From: Flavobacteriales bacterium
Lineage (GTDB): Bacteria; Bacteroidota; Bacteroidia; Flavobacteriales_D; Sanyastnellaceae
Assembly (NCBI GenBank): GCA_947488195.1
Contig: CANKYR010000004.1
Location: forward strand, 1-53,868
Direction: 5' to 3'
Length of the DNA: 53,868 nt
In this document: in pieces, positions 1 through 7,497 of the stretch
Layout: every line of letters begins with the position of its first letter
Position numbering within the stretch: the first letter of the stretch is position 1
Made by a program: the position numbers and the translations under genes
The notes under the pieces: model-generated
The model's database searches: none
The model's input: the letters and a program-made list of their open reading frames with translations, nothing else
Told to the model about the DNA's origin: nothing

Positions 1-1
1 C

Positions 2-193
2 GATCCGCTTTTGTTTTATAGAAGAATACTAGAATTGGCAAACAATTGCGAAACGGTCAAACAAGTCTTCTTCGAAATTCATGAGAATTACGCTGCCGAA
101 ACTTTAGCTCTTGGAGAGTCAATAGGCTGGAAAGGAGAATTGAAAAAGGATTTACAGGGGAAGGACAGGCTTATTTGTTTTGCACAAATTTAG
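2..193 (+). CDS. C-terminal end of an unidentified protein (cut by window edge)
   Basis: The reading frame is open from the first bases of the window to a TAG stop at 191-193, giving about 63 residues with a mixed, soluble, charged composition and no membrane segment. A TTG at 11 could be a start, but the frame stays open to the left edge, so this is more likely the tail of a longer gene. It converges on the ion-channel gene on the other strand and overlaps its 3' end by 23 bp. I do not recognise the family. It could also be a chance frame, since the overlap removes some of the independent evidence for coding. Confidence 0.4.
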   Translation, partial: DPLLFYRRILELANNCETVKQVFFEIHENYAAETLALGESIGWKGELKKDLQGKDRLICFAQI

Positions 194-815
194 AAGCCAC
201 ATAGGCAGTGAATGTTCCGAAAATGCCTACTCCGAATGTCATTAATACCATAGCAATTATCCTACCTTCAGTAGTTACAGGATATTTATCACCATAACCA
301 ACTGTTGTCATAGTAGAATATGTCCACCATATAGCGTCTTCAGCACTTTTAATGTTACTCTCAGGTGCTGTTTCCACTTGAAGAATTGCAATTGACGTGA
401 AGATCAATAATAAAAAAGCAAGCACTATTAATGATGAAAGAGTCCCTTTTGCTTTATCCGCAAATGTTTGATCAAGGAATTGTTTAGTAGACTTGAAAGC
501 TCGAATTACACGGAATAATCGGATTAATCTAAAAATTCTACCTGTTCGCAAAAATCCAATTATTGGAATACTTGCAATTAGGTCTATCCAACCCCATTTC
601 AAATAAGTTAATTTGCTTTCAGCTGTGATCAGATTGTAACAAAACTCAAGAAAGAAAACTAAACAAATGAAATTGTCGAAATAGAAAAGTAGTTTCGAAA
701 TTTCGTCTGAAAATTGAAAAAGCGAGTCTAAAATAAATGCAGAGACAGCATACAGAGAGAGAATATTAAGAACTAAGGAGATTGGTTCAATCTTTTTTTC
801 ATTAATATCGCTCAT
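171..815 (-). CDS. Voltage-gated-type potassium channel, six transmembrane segments
   Basis: Inner-membrane ion channel of the Kv/KvAP type, 214 residues. Six hydrophobic segments can be placed near residues 11-31, 47-64, 76-89, 90-108 (S4), 125-145 and 186-210. The S4 segment carries arginines at 90, 93, 96, 99, 102 and 105 and a lysine at 108, exactly every third residue, as in voltage sensors. The pore loop has the K+ selectivity filter TVGYGD at residues 171-176. There is no cytoplasmic RCK or cyclic-nucleotide domain after S6, so gating by voltage alone is plausible. The start codon overlaps the stop of the upstream gene (ATGA at 812-815), which indicates translational coupling. Potassium selectivity is a firm family inference; the physiological role (membrane potential, osmotic response) is not shown by the sequence. 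Confidence 0.9.
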   Translation of the reverse strand: MSDINEKKIEPISLVLNILSLYAVSAFILDSLFQFSDEISKLLFYFDNFICLVFFLEFCYNLITAESKLTYLKWGWIDLIASIPIIGFLRTGRIFRLIRLFRVIRAFKSTKQFLDQTFADKAKGTLSSLIVLAFLLLIFTSIAILQVETAPESNIKSAEDAIWWTYSTMTTVGYGDKYPVTTEGRIIAMVLMTFGVGIFGTFTAYVASKFVQNK

Positions 816-1663
816 ACTGTTTCAAATAATCGAGATAGTTTTCTTGAGAAAATCGCAGCGTCATCGAATTGGAATTTGATAATAGGTTTTTTTCCTGTTG
901 ACTTTCCAATTACACATGAGTCATTATACTGTTCAATGTCAAGTAAAGACTTTAATGTGACTGTTTTGTTCTCTGACTCACCTTGGAAAATTATTCTTTT
1001 GTTAGTTAAGAAAACTTTTCCTTTACTGATTTCTTTATATTCGAACAAATTGTTTGGATTTAGATTTTGAATTGATCCTAAGCGATAGGATAGGCCACCA
1101 CCAAGTGGAATTCTTAATCCCAGCCCATGGTAATTCCATGATCTTTGTTGGCTTCGTTTTAATTCAAACCAGGCACACTCGTCATACATCTCATAAAGCA
1201 ATTCGTCGTTATTTAGATTTATTCCGTGCTCGGTTTGAGCCTGTTCTTCTGTGATTCCGATTAATTCAGAAGTTTCTGCCTTATATCTTTCATTTAAAAA
1301 CTCCAGTGCGAGAGGAATTCGATATTCATATTTTTTATCTGTCACTCCGAATCGGGAGTTGATACTTTCCTTAGATAAATCGTTTAACCCATTTAATTCT
1401 TCAATGGAATGAACCGGCGCACTTTCATTATTCCTGAGTCGAGCTTTAATCTTTTCAAAAAATGCCTTTCCTTCTTCACTTGCCCAACTGGCTTCAATAA
1501 TTATTTGTTGCTCTTTTACTTTGTTTTCCTTTTTTTTGGTTAGAGCATTTGAAATGCTGAAGTAAACAAAAAGAATAAGTAGGGCTACAATTCCAAATAA
1601 TATTAATCTTGGGTCAATTTCACTTGGTTTCGCTTTCAGAAATATTGTCGAATGGAAAATCAT
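812..1663 (-). CDS. Membrane-anchored protein of unknown function with a C-terminal PH/GRAM-like stretch
   Basis: A 283-residue protein with one hydrophobic segment near residues 19-37 followed by a charged, Lys/Glu-rich linker, so probably a bitopic inner-membrane protein with a large soluble part. The last 70 residues (from about 213, around KGKVFLTNKRIIFQGES) read like the beta-strands of a bacterial PH or GRAM-like domain; this is my reading of the pattern, not a search result. It is the first gene of a two-gene unit: its TGA stop overlaps the ATG of the potassium channel in ATGA, so the two proteins are likely made in a fixed ratio and may act together. A -7-like element (TAAATTCG, 1680-1687 minus) lies 16 nt upstream of the start. 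Confidence 0.7.
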   Translation of the reverse strand: MIFHSTIFLKAKPSEIDPRLILFGIVALLILFVYFSISNALTKKKENKVKEQQIIIEASWASEEGKAFFEKIKARLRNNESAPVHSIEELNGLNDLSKESINSRFGVTDKKYEYRIPLALEFLNERYKAETSELIGITEEQAQTEHGINLNNDELLYEMYDECAWFELKRSQQRSWNYHGLGLRIPLGGGLSYRLGSIQNLNPNNLFEYKEISKGKVFLTNKRIIFQGESENKTVTLKSLLDIEQYNDSCVIGKSTGKKPIIKFQFDDAAIFSRKLSRLFETV

Positions 1664-1748
1664 ATATTTTCAGTTTAAGCGAATTTAGGTAAATTAAAAA
1701 CGTGCAGATAATAATTATTTAATTGGGTATACTATAAAAAATTAGACC

Positions 1749-1817
1749 ATCTTTGGCTCCGCTAATCTTGCTCCGCATCTTGTGAAATATCTTTGGCTAA
1801 GCCAATCTTTCACTCCG
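1749..1817. repeat. Two imperfect tandem copies, 40-bp spacing, downstream of the receptor gene
   Basis: Two related units begin ATCTTTGGCT at about 1749 and 1789 and both end in CTCCG (about 1776 and 1817). The second contains the palindrome TTGGCTAAGCCAA (1794-1806). They sit just after the stop codon of the outer-membrane receptor gene on the minus strand. They may be a decayed transcription terminator or a short intergenic repeat; no other copy was noticed in the window. Confidence 0.4.
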
Positions 1818-1821
1818 TGAA

Positions 1822-4419
1822 TCAGCCTTCCATCCCGCCTTCGTTCGACTTCATGTTCTTACGCTTGAACAACTGCGAATCCATCTTTCCGAATTTCCAT
1901 GAAATGTTGAAACGGAACATCTGCCAGTCGCGACGCTTGTAGGTAGTCTGATCGAAGAAAGGCGAAGTGCTGTGAACAATGTTTACGCGGGTGCGCAACA
2001 CGTCTTGTGCGCTGAATGAAAGCACCAAACTTCTATTTTCTAGAAATTCTTTTCGAATGGAAAGGTCCAATCCGTAGGTAGGTTCAATGTATCCTTGAAC
2101 AGTATTGTTGCTTCCGCCCCAGCCACCGCCGCCCATACCCATTCCTCCGCCACCACCACCGCCTCCGCGTTCGCTGCTTCCAACTTCCAACGAACGTTTA
2201 CTGCTGTAATCGAACATCGCTTGAATAGAAATGTTTTTTGGAGCCTTGTAAGTGATGTTACTCTTGATCCAATAGGAACTGATGTTGTTCTTTAAATTCG
2301 GATCGAGGTTCGTTCCGTCAATGGCACTGTTGTATATGTTAATGTTCGTACTCATGTCAATGGTCTTCGAGAGCGCATTACGTGAGACAAATTCCAATCC
2401 CAAGGCTTGGCTGCTGCTAGCATTCTGATAAGAGGTAACCACGACAGTGTCGCCCAAGAATTCGCTGTACTCTAGGCTTTGTTGACGAACAGTGACATTC
2501 GTTGTATAACGGCCGTAAGCAGATACAATCATTGTGTTTTTCTTATTCGGAATCCATTGCCAAGAGAGTTCGCCCGATTGCGTGAATTCCGGTTTCAATC
2601 CCGGATTTCCGCGTTGAATGTTCAACGAATCGCTGTAGTCCGTAAATGGAGAAAGCGTCATGAAACTTGGACGATTGATCTTTCTATTCAATGCAAATTG
2701 AACGTCTTGCTTTTCAGTAATTACGCGTGTTACGAATAACGAAGGGAAAAGCGCAATCGGATATTTATATGCGAAGTTGCTATTTGCGCTTAAAAGCTCT
2801 CCTTTGTAATCGCTGCTCTCGGCGCGAAGTCCAGCTTTGATTTTCCAAACAGGTAAGTCTAAGGCTGCTGTTCCATAAGCAGCATAAACCTGATCGAGGT
2901 AATGGTAGTTTACACCCAATGAAGTGATGTCTTCCCAAATGCCATTTACCAGTTGTTTGTTTCTATACTCTGTTGTGAAGTCACGCACAGAGAAACGTGT
3001 TCCAGCTTCAACACGAAAACGATCGGTCACCTTCGATTCAAAATCTATTTGTGAAGTAATTAAAAACTGAGAGACATCTCCGTGTTGCATCAAATACGTA
3101 GCATTCGCGTCGTTGTAAATGTTTTCATAATCCCCGTCAAACACACTTTTAATGCGGTTGTAATTGATGTCAGCGTTCAACTCCGTTCCTTCTTTCGTGA
3201 AGAGGTGCTTGAACAATACGCTTCCACCAAGATTCTGAAAGGTACGCTTGGTGTTGCTCTCACGGTAGTAAAATCCGGTTCCACCTCCGAGAGTATCGGC
3301 TTTAACATTCAACGTGTCAAAAGGAGCGAAGGATCCCTTCATGATATTGCCGGAAAAGGTCAAGGTGTTTCGGTTGTCGATCAACCAATCGAATCCGCCT
3401 CTTCCATTCAACATGAAACCGTCGTTCATGCTATACTGATTTTGAAACAGGGAATAAGCAGGAGCCACGTTTTCCCGATCTGTAGTTCCGATGCTAATGC
3501 TTCGGCGTTGATTGTAATTCGCGTTCGCGAAGAAGTTGATTTTTCCTTGACGAATATTGAAGTCCAATCCTGAATTAATTCTTCCGCGCTTGTCAACACC
3601 AGCTCGAACGCTACCGTTGTAACCACCGCTGCGGTTGTGCTTCATGACAATGTTTACAATTCCACCGCCGCCGCTGGCGTCGTACTTCGCAGAAGGATTG
3701 GTAATCAATTCAACTCGTTGAATGGCGTCTGCAGGAATTTGATCAATGGTTAGAGTCGTTGGTCTTCCATCTACAAAAATTTGTGGAGCTGCATTTCGAA
3801 GTTGAACATTACCGTCAGTATCTACTTGAAGTGAAGGAATGTTGCGCAGCACATCTTCTGCAGTTCCTCCGGAATTCATTGGGTTCTTGTCAACATCGTA
3901 AATGCGTTTGTCGAATTCCAATCGCGGACCGCCGCCGTCAATGGTCACTGTATTCAGTTGTCCGGTGAAGGTGAGCTTAAGATTGCCTAAATCTTTTTCA
4001 ATCAACCCCATTGGACCTCCGGAAGGTTTTAGACTGAAAACGAAATAGGCCGCATCAACCTCCGCCAAAGAAAAGCGAACCGTTATTTTTTCACCCACTG
4101 GTATATCTTCAAGGGTGAATTCGCCGTTGGCTTGTGAAAGTGCACCGCCCAAAACAAGAGGATTCTTTTCCTTAACCAATAAACTGTCTTCTTTATAAAT
4201 ACGCAACACCACGAATTCTAAGGGTTTGTTTGTTCTTGCGTCGAAAAGCTTTCCATAAACACGCCCTTTAGCTGCAGGCTTTCCTTGTCCAGTTCCATTG
4301 CCTCCCGGTCTTCCGCCTTGTTGCGGCTGCGCGAAAGAACTTGCAGCAGAAATAAGCAGAATGAAGACAAGCAAAAATGTTTTCGCCTTTTGAAGGAAAG
4401 AGCTGGTGATAAATGCCAT
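1822..4419 (-). CDS. TonB-dependent-receptor-like outer-membrane beta-barrel protein
   Basis: An 865-residue outer-membrane protein with an N-terminal signal peptide (hydrophobic run then SFAQ near residue 30), a carboxypeptidase-regulatory-like beta-sandwich (about 50-140), a plug domain (about 165-255, with NPSAKYDASGGGGIVNIVMK typical of this family) and a long C-terminal barrel. The layout matches the outer-membrane beta-barrel family (OMP_b-brl_3) common in Bacteroidota rather than a SusC/RagA pair: no SusD-like lipoprotein is adjacent. A barrel loop near residue 745-765 is almost pure glycine with Met and Trp. The substrate cannot be told from the sequence. It is monocistronic: the genes on both sides are separated by 85 and 158 bp. 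Confidence 0.85.
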   Translation of the reverse strand: MAFITSSFLQKAKTFLLVFILLISAASSFAQPQQGGRPGGNGTGQGKPAAKGRVYGKLFDARTNKPLEFVVLRIYKEDSLLVKEKNPLVLGGALSQANGEFTLEDIPVGEKITVRFSLAEVDAAYFVFSLKPSGGPMGLIEKDLGNLKLTFTGQLNTVTIDGGGPRLEFDKRIYDVDKNPMNSGGTAEDVLRNIPSLQVDTDGNVQLRNAAPQIFVDGRPTTLTIDQIPADAIQRVELITNPSAKYDASGGGGIVNIVMKHNRSGGYNGSVRAGVDKRGRINSGLDFNIRQGKINFFANANYNQRRSISIGTTDRENVAPAYSLFQNQYSMNDGFMLNGRGGFDWLIDNRNTLTFSGNIMKGSFAPFDTLNVKADTLGGGTGFYYRESNTKRTFQNLGGSVLFKHLFTKEGTELNADINYNRIKSVFDGDYENIYNDANATYLMQHGDVSQFLITSQIDFESKVTDRFRVEAGTRFSVRDFTTEYRNKQLVNGIWEDITSLGVNYHYLDQVYAAYGTAALDLPVWKIKAGLRAESSDYKGELLSANSNFAYKYPIALFPSLFVTRVITEKQDVQFALNRKINRPSFMTLSPFTDYSDSLNIQRGNPGLKPEFTQSGELSWQWIPNKKNTMIVSAYGRYTTNVTVRQQSLEYSEFLGDTVVVTSYQNASSSQALGLEFVSRNALSKTIDMSTNINIYNSAIDGTNLDPNLKNNISSYWIKSNITYKAPKNISIQAMFDYSSKRSLEVGSSERGGGGGGGGMGMGGGGWGGSNNTVQGYIEPTYGLDLSIRKEFLENRSLVLSFSAQDVLRTRVNIVHSTSPFFDQTTYKRRDWQMFRFNISWKFGKMDSQLFKRKNMKSNEGGMEG

Positions 4420-4489
4420 AGGCTTAGAACAGAAATAAGTGCGAAAAGTTTAATTCCGTAAAGTTAATAAAAGCAAGAGGCGTATCCCT

Positions 4490-4497
4490 TATTTTTG
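4490..4497 (+). promoter_or_regulatory. -7 promoter element TATTTTTG
   Basis: Matches the Bacteroidota -7 consensus TAnnTTTG, 7 nt before the ATG of the DegT aminotransferase gene, implying a very short 5' leader. No clear -33 TTG is present at 19 bp. Confidence 0.5.
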
Positions 4498-4504
4498 CTT
4501 ACTT

Positions 4505-5710
4505 ATGAAACCCATTCCTTTTTCTCCGCCTCGTATCGATGAAAAGACAATCGAGGCGGTAACGGCAGTGCTTCGCTCAGGTTGGATAACTACAGGTCCT
4601 CAGACACGTGCTTTTGAAAACGATATCAAAGACTATTGCAATTCAGGTCCGGTGCTTTGTTTGAACTCATGGACCAACGCTGTTGAAATGGTTTTGCATT
4701 GGTATGGAATTGGTCCGGGCGACGAAGTAATTGTTCCGGCTTACACTTATGCTGCTACAGCGAACGTAGTTGTGCATTTAGGAGCAACCCCTGTAATGGT
4801 AGATTGCGCGCCGAATTCAGCGCACTTGGATATTGAAAAAGTTGCTGCGGCGATGACTGAAAGAACCAAGGCCATTATGCCGGTAGATGTTGGCGGATTG
4901 CCTGTCGATTACGACGCTTACATGGAATTAGCAAAAGGCTTTTCTGAACGTTTCGAATGGAAACCGACCAGTAAGCCTCAAGAAAAATTCGGTAGACCAC
5001 TTGTTGTTTCAGATGCAGCACATTCGTTCGGCTCATTGTACAAAGGAAAACGTGTGGGAAATCAAACCGATGTCGTTGGATTCTCTTTTCATGCCGTGAA
5101 AAATTTAACCACAGCTGAAGGTGGAGCCATTGCGTTGAATTTTCAAAATGAAATTATTTCAGAAAAAATTCGGGAAGAAATATATGTAAAGTCACTTCAC
5201 GGGCAGTCGAAAGACGCAATTTCGAAATTACAACCAGGTAACTGGAGATATGATATTGTGGAAGCGGGTTACAAGTGTAACATGACAGACATTCACGCAG
5301 CCATTGGCAGAGTAGAGTTGGAGCGCTTTCAAGAAAGCTTGGATAGAAGGAAAGAGATTTGCGAGATTTATAACCGCGTTCTTTCAACCAATGAGAATTG
5401 CATTCTTCCAACTTTCAAAACAGCTTGGTCAGACTCAAACCACCACTTGTATATGCTTCGTTTGAACAAGTTCTCAGAAGAACAGCGTGACGCTGTGATT
5501 CGTGAAGTAGCAGAGCAGGGCATTTCATTGAATGTGCATTTCCAACCATTACCGTTGTTCACGTTTTACAAGGGAGAAGGGTATGACATTCACGATTTTC
5601 CGAATGCGTTTAATTTCTATAAAAACGAAATCTCACTTCCGGTCTATTACGATTTATCGAACGAAGATGCAGAGCGCGTGGCAAACGCAATTCTGAAAGC
5701 GATTAAATAA
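4505..5710 (+). CDS. DegT/DnrJ/EryC1-family sugar aminotransferase
   Basis: PLP-dependent enzyme of 401 residues that transfers an amino group to a keto-sugar nucleotide for surface glycan synthesis. The Schiff-base lysine is K199 in SFHAVKNLTTAEGG, and the cofactor-binding aspartate is D170 in SDAAHSFGS. The N-terminal stretch with SGWITTGPQTRAFE resembles the PglE/LegC group that makes UDP-4-amino sugars (precursors of bacillosamine or legionaminic acid). About 30 extra residues precede D170 (around 141-166). It is followed after 5 nt by a PglC-type phosphoglycosyl transferase, the usual partner that puts the amino sugar on undecaprenyl phosphate. No dehydratase or acetyltransferase of this pathway is in the window, so the exact sugar is unknown. 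Confidence 0.85.
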   Translation: MKPIPFSPPRIDEKTIEAVTAVLRSGWITTGPQTRAFENDIKDYCNSGPVLCLNSWTNAVEMVLHWYGIGPGDEVIVPAYTYAATANVVVHLGATPVMVDCAPNSAHLDIEKVAAAMTERTKAIMPVDVGGLPVDYDAYMELAKGFSERFEWKPTSKPQEKFGRPLVVSDAAHSFGSLYKGKRVGNQTDVVGFSFHAVKNLTTAEGGAIALNFQNEIISEKIREEIYVKSLHGQSKDAISKLQPGNWRYDIVEAGYKCNMTDIHAAIGRVELERFQESLDRRKEICEIYNRVLSTNENCILPTFKTAWSDSNHHLYMLRLNKFSEEQRDAVIREVAEQGISLNVHFQPLPLFTFYKGEGYDIHDFPNAFNFYKNEISLPVYYDLSNEDAERVANAILKAIK

Positions 5711-5715
5711 ACGGA

Positions 5716-6300
5716 ATGAAAAGATTCTTCGATGTTCTATTCTCTGGAGTGCTAATCATAGTCCTTGTGCCATTGGGAATAGTCGTGTCAATTTTGATTG
5801 TTCTCGACGATTTCGGTTCTCCTTTTTTCGTGCAACAACGTGTGGGTTTGAATGGAAGAAATTTCGGTTTGTTGAAGTTTCGTTCCATGCGAAAAAATGC
5901 TGAATCCAAAGGTCAATTAACAGTTGGAATGAAAGACAATCGCATTACTCGAAGCGGTTACTTTATTCGGAATTACAAAATCGACGAACTGCCGCAATTG
6001 GTGAATGTTTTTCTGGGTGAAATGAGTGTCGTGGGTCCTCGCCCTGAAGTCCCGAAATACGTTTTGTTGTACAACGAAGAACAACAAAACGTCCTCAGCA
6101 TAAAACCCGGAATAACCGACTTCGCAAGCATCGAATACGTTCGTGAAAACGAACTCCTCAGCGCCTCATCGGATCCCGAGAAAACTTACATCGAAGAGAT
6201 CATGCCAGCCAAACTTGCCCTCAACCTCAAGTACCTCCGCGAGCAAAGTTTTCTAACGGATATGAAGATTATTCTTCAAACAATAAAAGCGATTCTTTAA
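5716..6300 (+). CDS. PglC/WcaJ-type undecaprenyl-phosphate phosphoglycosyl transferase
   Basis: Bacterial sugar transferase of 194 residues, the short single-domain form. It moves a phospho-sugar from a nucleotide sugar to undecaprenyl phosphate at the cytoplasmic face of the inner membrane, the first step of glycan assembly. The N-terminal hydrophobic re-entrant helix is at about 5-30, followed by the family segment FVQQRVGLNG and KFRSM. The catalytic Asp-Glu dyad is D90-E91 in YKIDELPQL, and VGPRPE (106-111) is conserved. It lies 5 nt downstream of the aminotransferase gene, so the two form an operon. Its stop codon directly abuts the stop of the convergent class III aminotransferase gene, leaving no room for a separate terminator. 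Confidence 0.9.
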   Translation: MKRFFDVLFSGVLIIVLVPLGIVVSILIVLDDFGSPFFVQQRVGLNGRNFGLLKFRSMRKNAESKGQLTVGMKDNRITRSGYFIRNYKIDELPQLVNVFLGEMSVVGPRPEVPKYVLLYNEEQQNVLSIKPGITDFASIEYVRENELLSASSDPEKTYIEEIMPAKLALNLKYLREQSFLTDMKIILQTIKAIL

Positions 6301-7491
6301 TTATTTAGCTGCACTCATAGAAGCAAGAATAATGGCCACACCTTCTTGAGCCTCCTCCATGGTAATCGTCAACGGCGGCGCAATACGGAAGCTCCACGGA
6401 CAAGACAAGAACCAAAAACTCAAGAGTCCGTTTCTCAAATTTTCTTCAACCACTTGCTGAACCATTTCAGCACTCTCCATGTCAATGGCTAAGAACAATC
6501 CCTTTCTTCGAATTTCGATAACGTTTGGATGAGCGCTTAATTTTTCTTCAATGAATTGTCCAATCGTTTCAGCGTGATTCAACAATTCTTCATCGTGAAT
6601 TTGTTCGAGGAATGCATGCGCTGCTGCGCAAGCAACAGGGTGTCCCGCAAAGGTGCTTATGTGTCCGAGAAACGGATTGTGTGAAAGCTCGCGCATGTTC
6701 TCTCGCGAGGAAACCAAACATCCAATTGGCATTCCTCCGCCTAGTGCTTTTCCGAGCGTAATGGCGTGAGGAACCACTCCGAAGTGTTCGAAAGCGAACA
6801 CTTTCCCGGTGCGCCCCATGCCGCATTGAATTTCATCGAACACGAGCAGCGCACCCACTTCTTCGCATTTGTTTTTCAACGCACGCAGATACAAGTCATC
6901 CGGAATGCGAATACCAGCGTCGCCTTGAATGGTTTCAAGAATAACACCCGCAGTTTTTTCAGTAATGAAATCTAAATCTTCCCAGTGGTTCAATCGAATG
7001 AAATTCACACCGGGCATAAGCGGACGAAAGTTCCGCTTCTTTACTTCATTCGCACTAATGGCCATAGCGCCCGTCGTGCTTCCGTGATACGATCCCACAA
7101 ACGCAACAATCTCTTTTCTTCCTGTAACGCGCTTCACCAATTTTATAGCTGCCTCAATCGCTTCCGTTCCGCTATTCACGAAGTAGCAACAATTCAATTC
7201 AGTTGGAAGTAATTTCAATAAACTCTTCGCCGCATTGTCTTGTGCTTCCTGTATGAATTCACCGTACACCATCGTGTGCAAGTGCTTATCCACCTGCTTA
7301 TGAATAGCCTCACGAATACGCGCATTCCCATGTCCCAGATTACTCACCCCAACACCGCTCACAAAATCCATAATCCGCGAACCATCTTTCTTATAAACGT
7401 ACAACCCCTCCGCACGCTCCACCTCAATTCCCAACGGAAACGGTGTCGTCTGCGCTAACCCCTTCTCAAAAAATATGTTTGATTGGCCCAT
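6301..7491 (-). CDS. Class III PLP-dependent aminotransferase (ornithine/acetylornithine/GABA type)
   Basis: A fold-type I aminotransferase of 396 residues. Visible landmarks are NSGTEAIEAAIKL (106-118), the cofactor-binding D219 in VFDEIQCGMGRTG and the Schiff-base lysine K248 in LGKALGGGMPIG. This is the architecture of ornithine, acetylornithine and 4-aminobutyrate aminotransferases; the motifs do not decide between these, and in Bacteroidota such proteins are usually annotated only as aspartate aminotransferase family. The gene starts 6 nt after the stop of the GH92 mannosidase gene, so it is probably the last gene of that operon, an unexpected pairing with no obvious metabolic link. No arginine-biosynthesis genes are nearby. 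Confidence 0.85.
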   Translation of the reverse strand: MGQSNIFFEKGLAQTTPFPLGIEVERAEGLYVYKKDGSRIMDFVSGVGVSNLGHGNARIREAIHKQVDKHLHTMVYGEFIQEAQDNAAKSLLKLLPTELNCCYFVNSGTEAIEAAIKLVKRVTGRKEIVAFVGSYHGSTTGAMAISANEVKKRNFRPLMPGVNFIRLNHWEDLDFITEKTAGVILETIQGDAGIRIPDDLYLRALKNKCEEVGALLVFDEIQCGMGRTGKVFAFEHFGVVPHAITLGKALGGGMPIGCLVSSRENMRELSHNPFLGHISTFAGHPVACAAAHAFLEQIHDEELLNHAETIGQFIEEKLSAHPNVIEIRRKGLFLAIDMESAEMVQQVVEENLRNGLLSFWFLSCPWSFRIAPPLTITMEEAQEGVAIILASMSAAK

Positions 7492-7497
7492 TTGATA

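Noticed and set aside
3082-3573. A 163-codon plus-strand open frame inside the outer-membrane receptor gene
   Set aside because: It lies wholly antisense to a gene with clear plug and barrel motifs, has no recognisable motif and no promoter or spacing that suggests a gene; it is a by-product of the codon use on the other strand.
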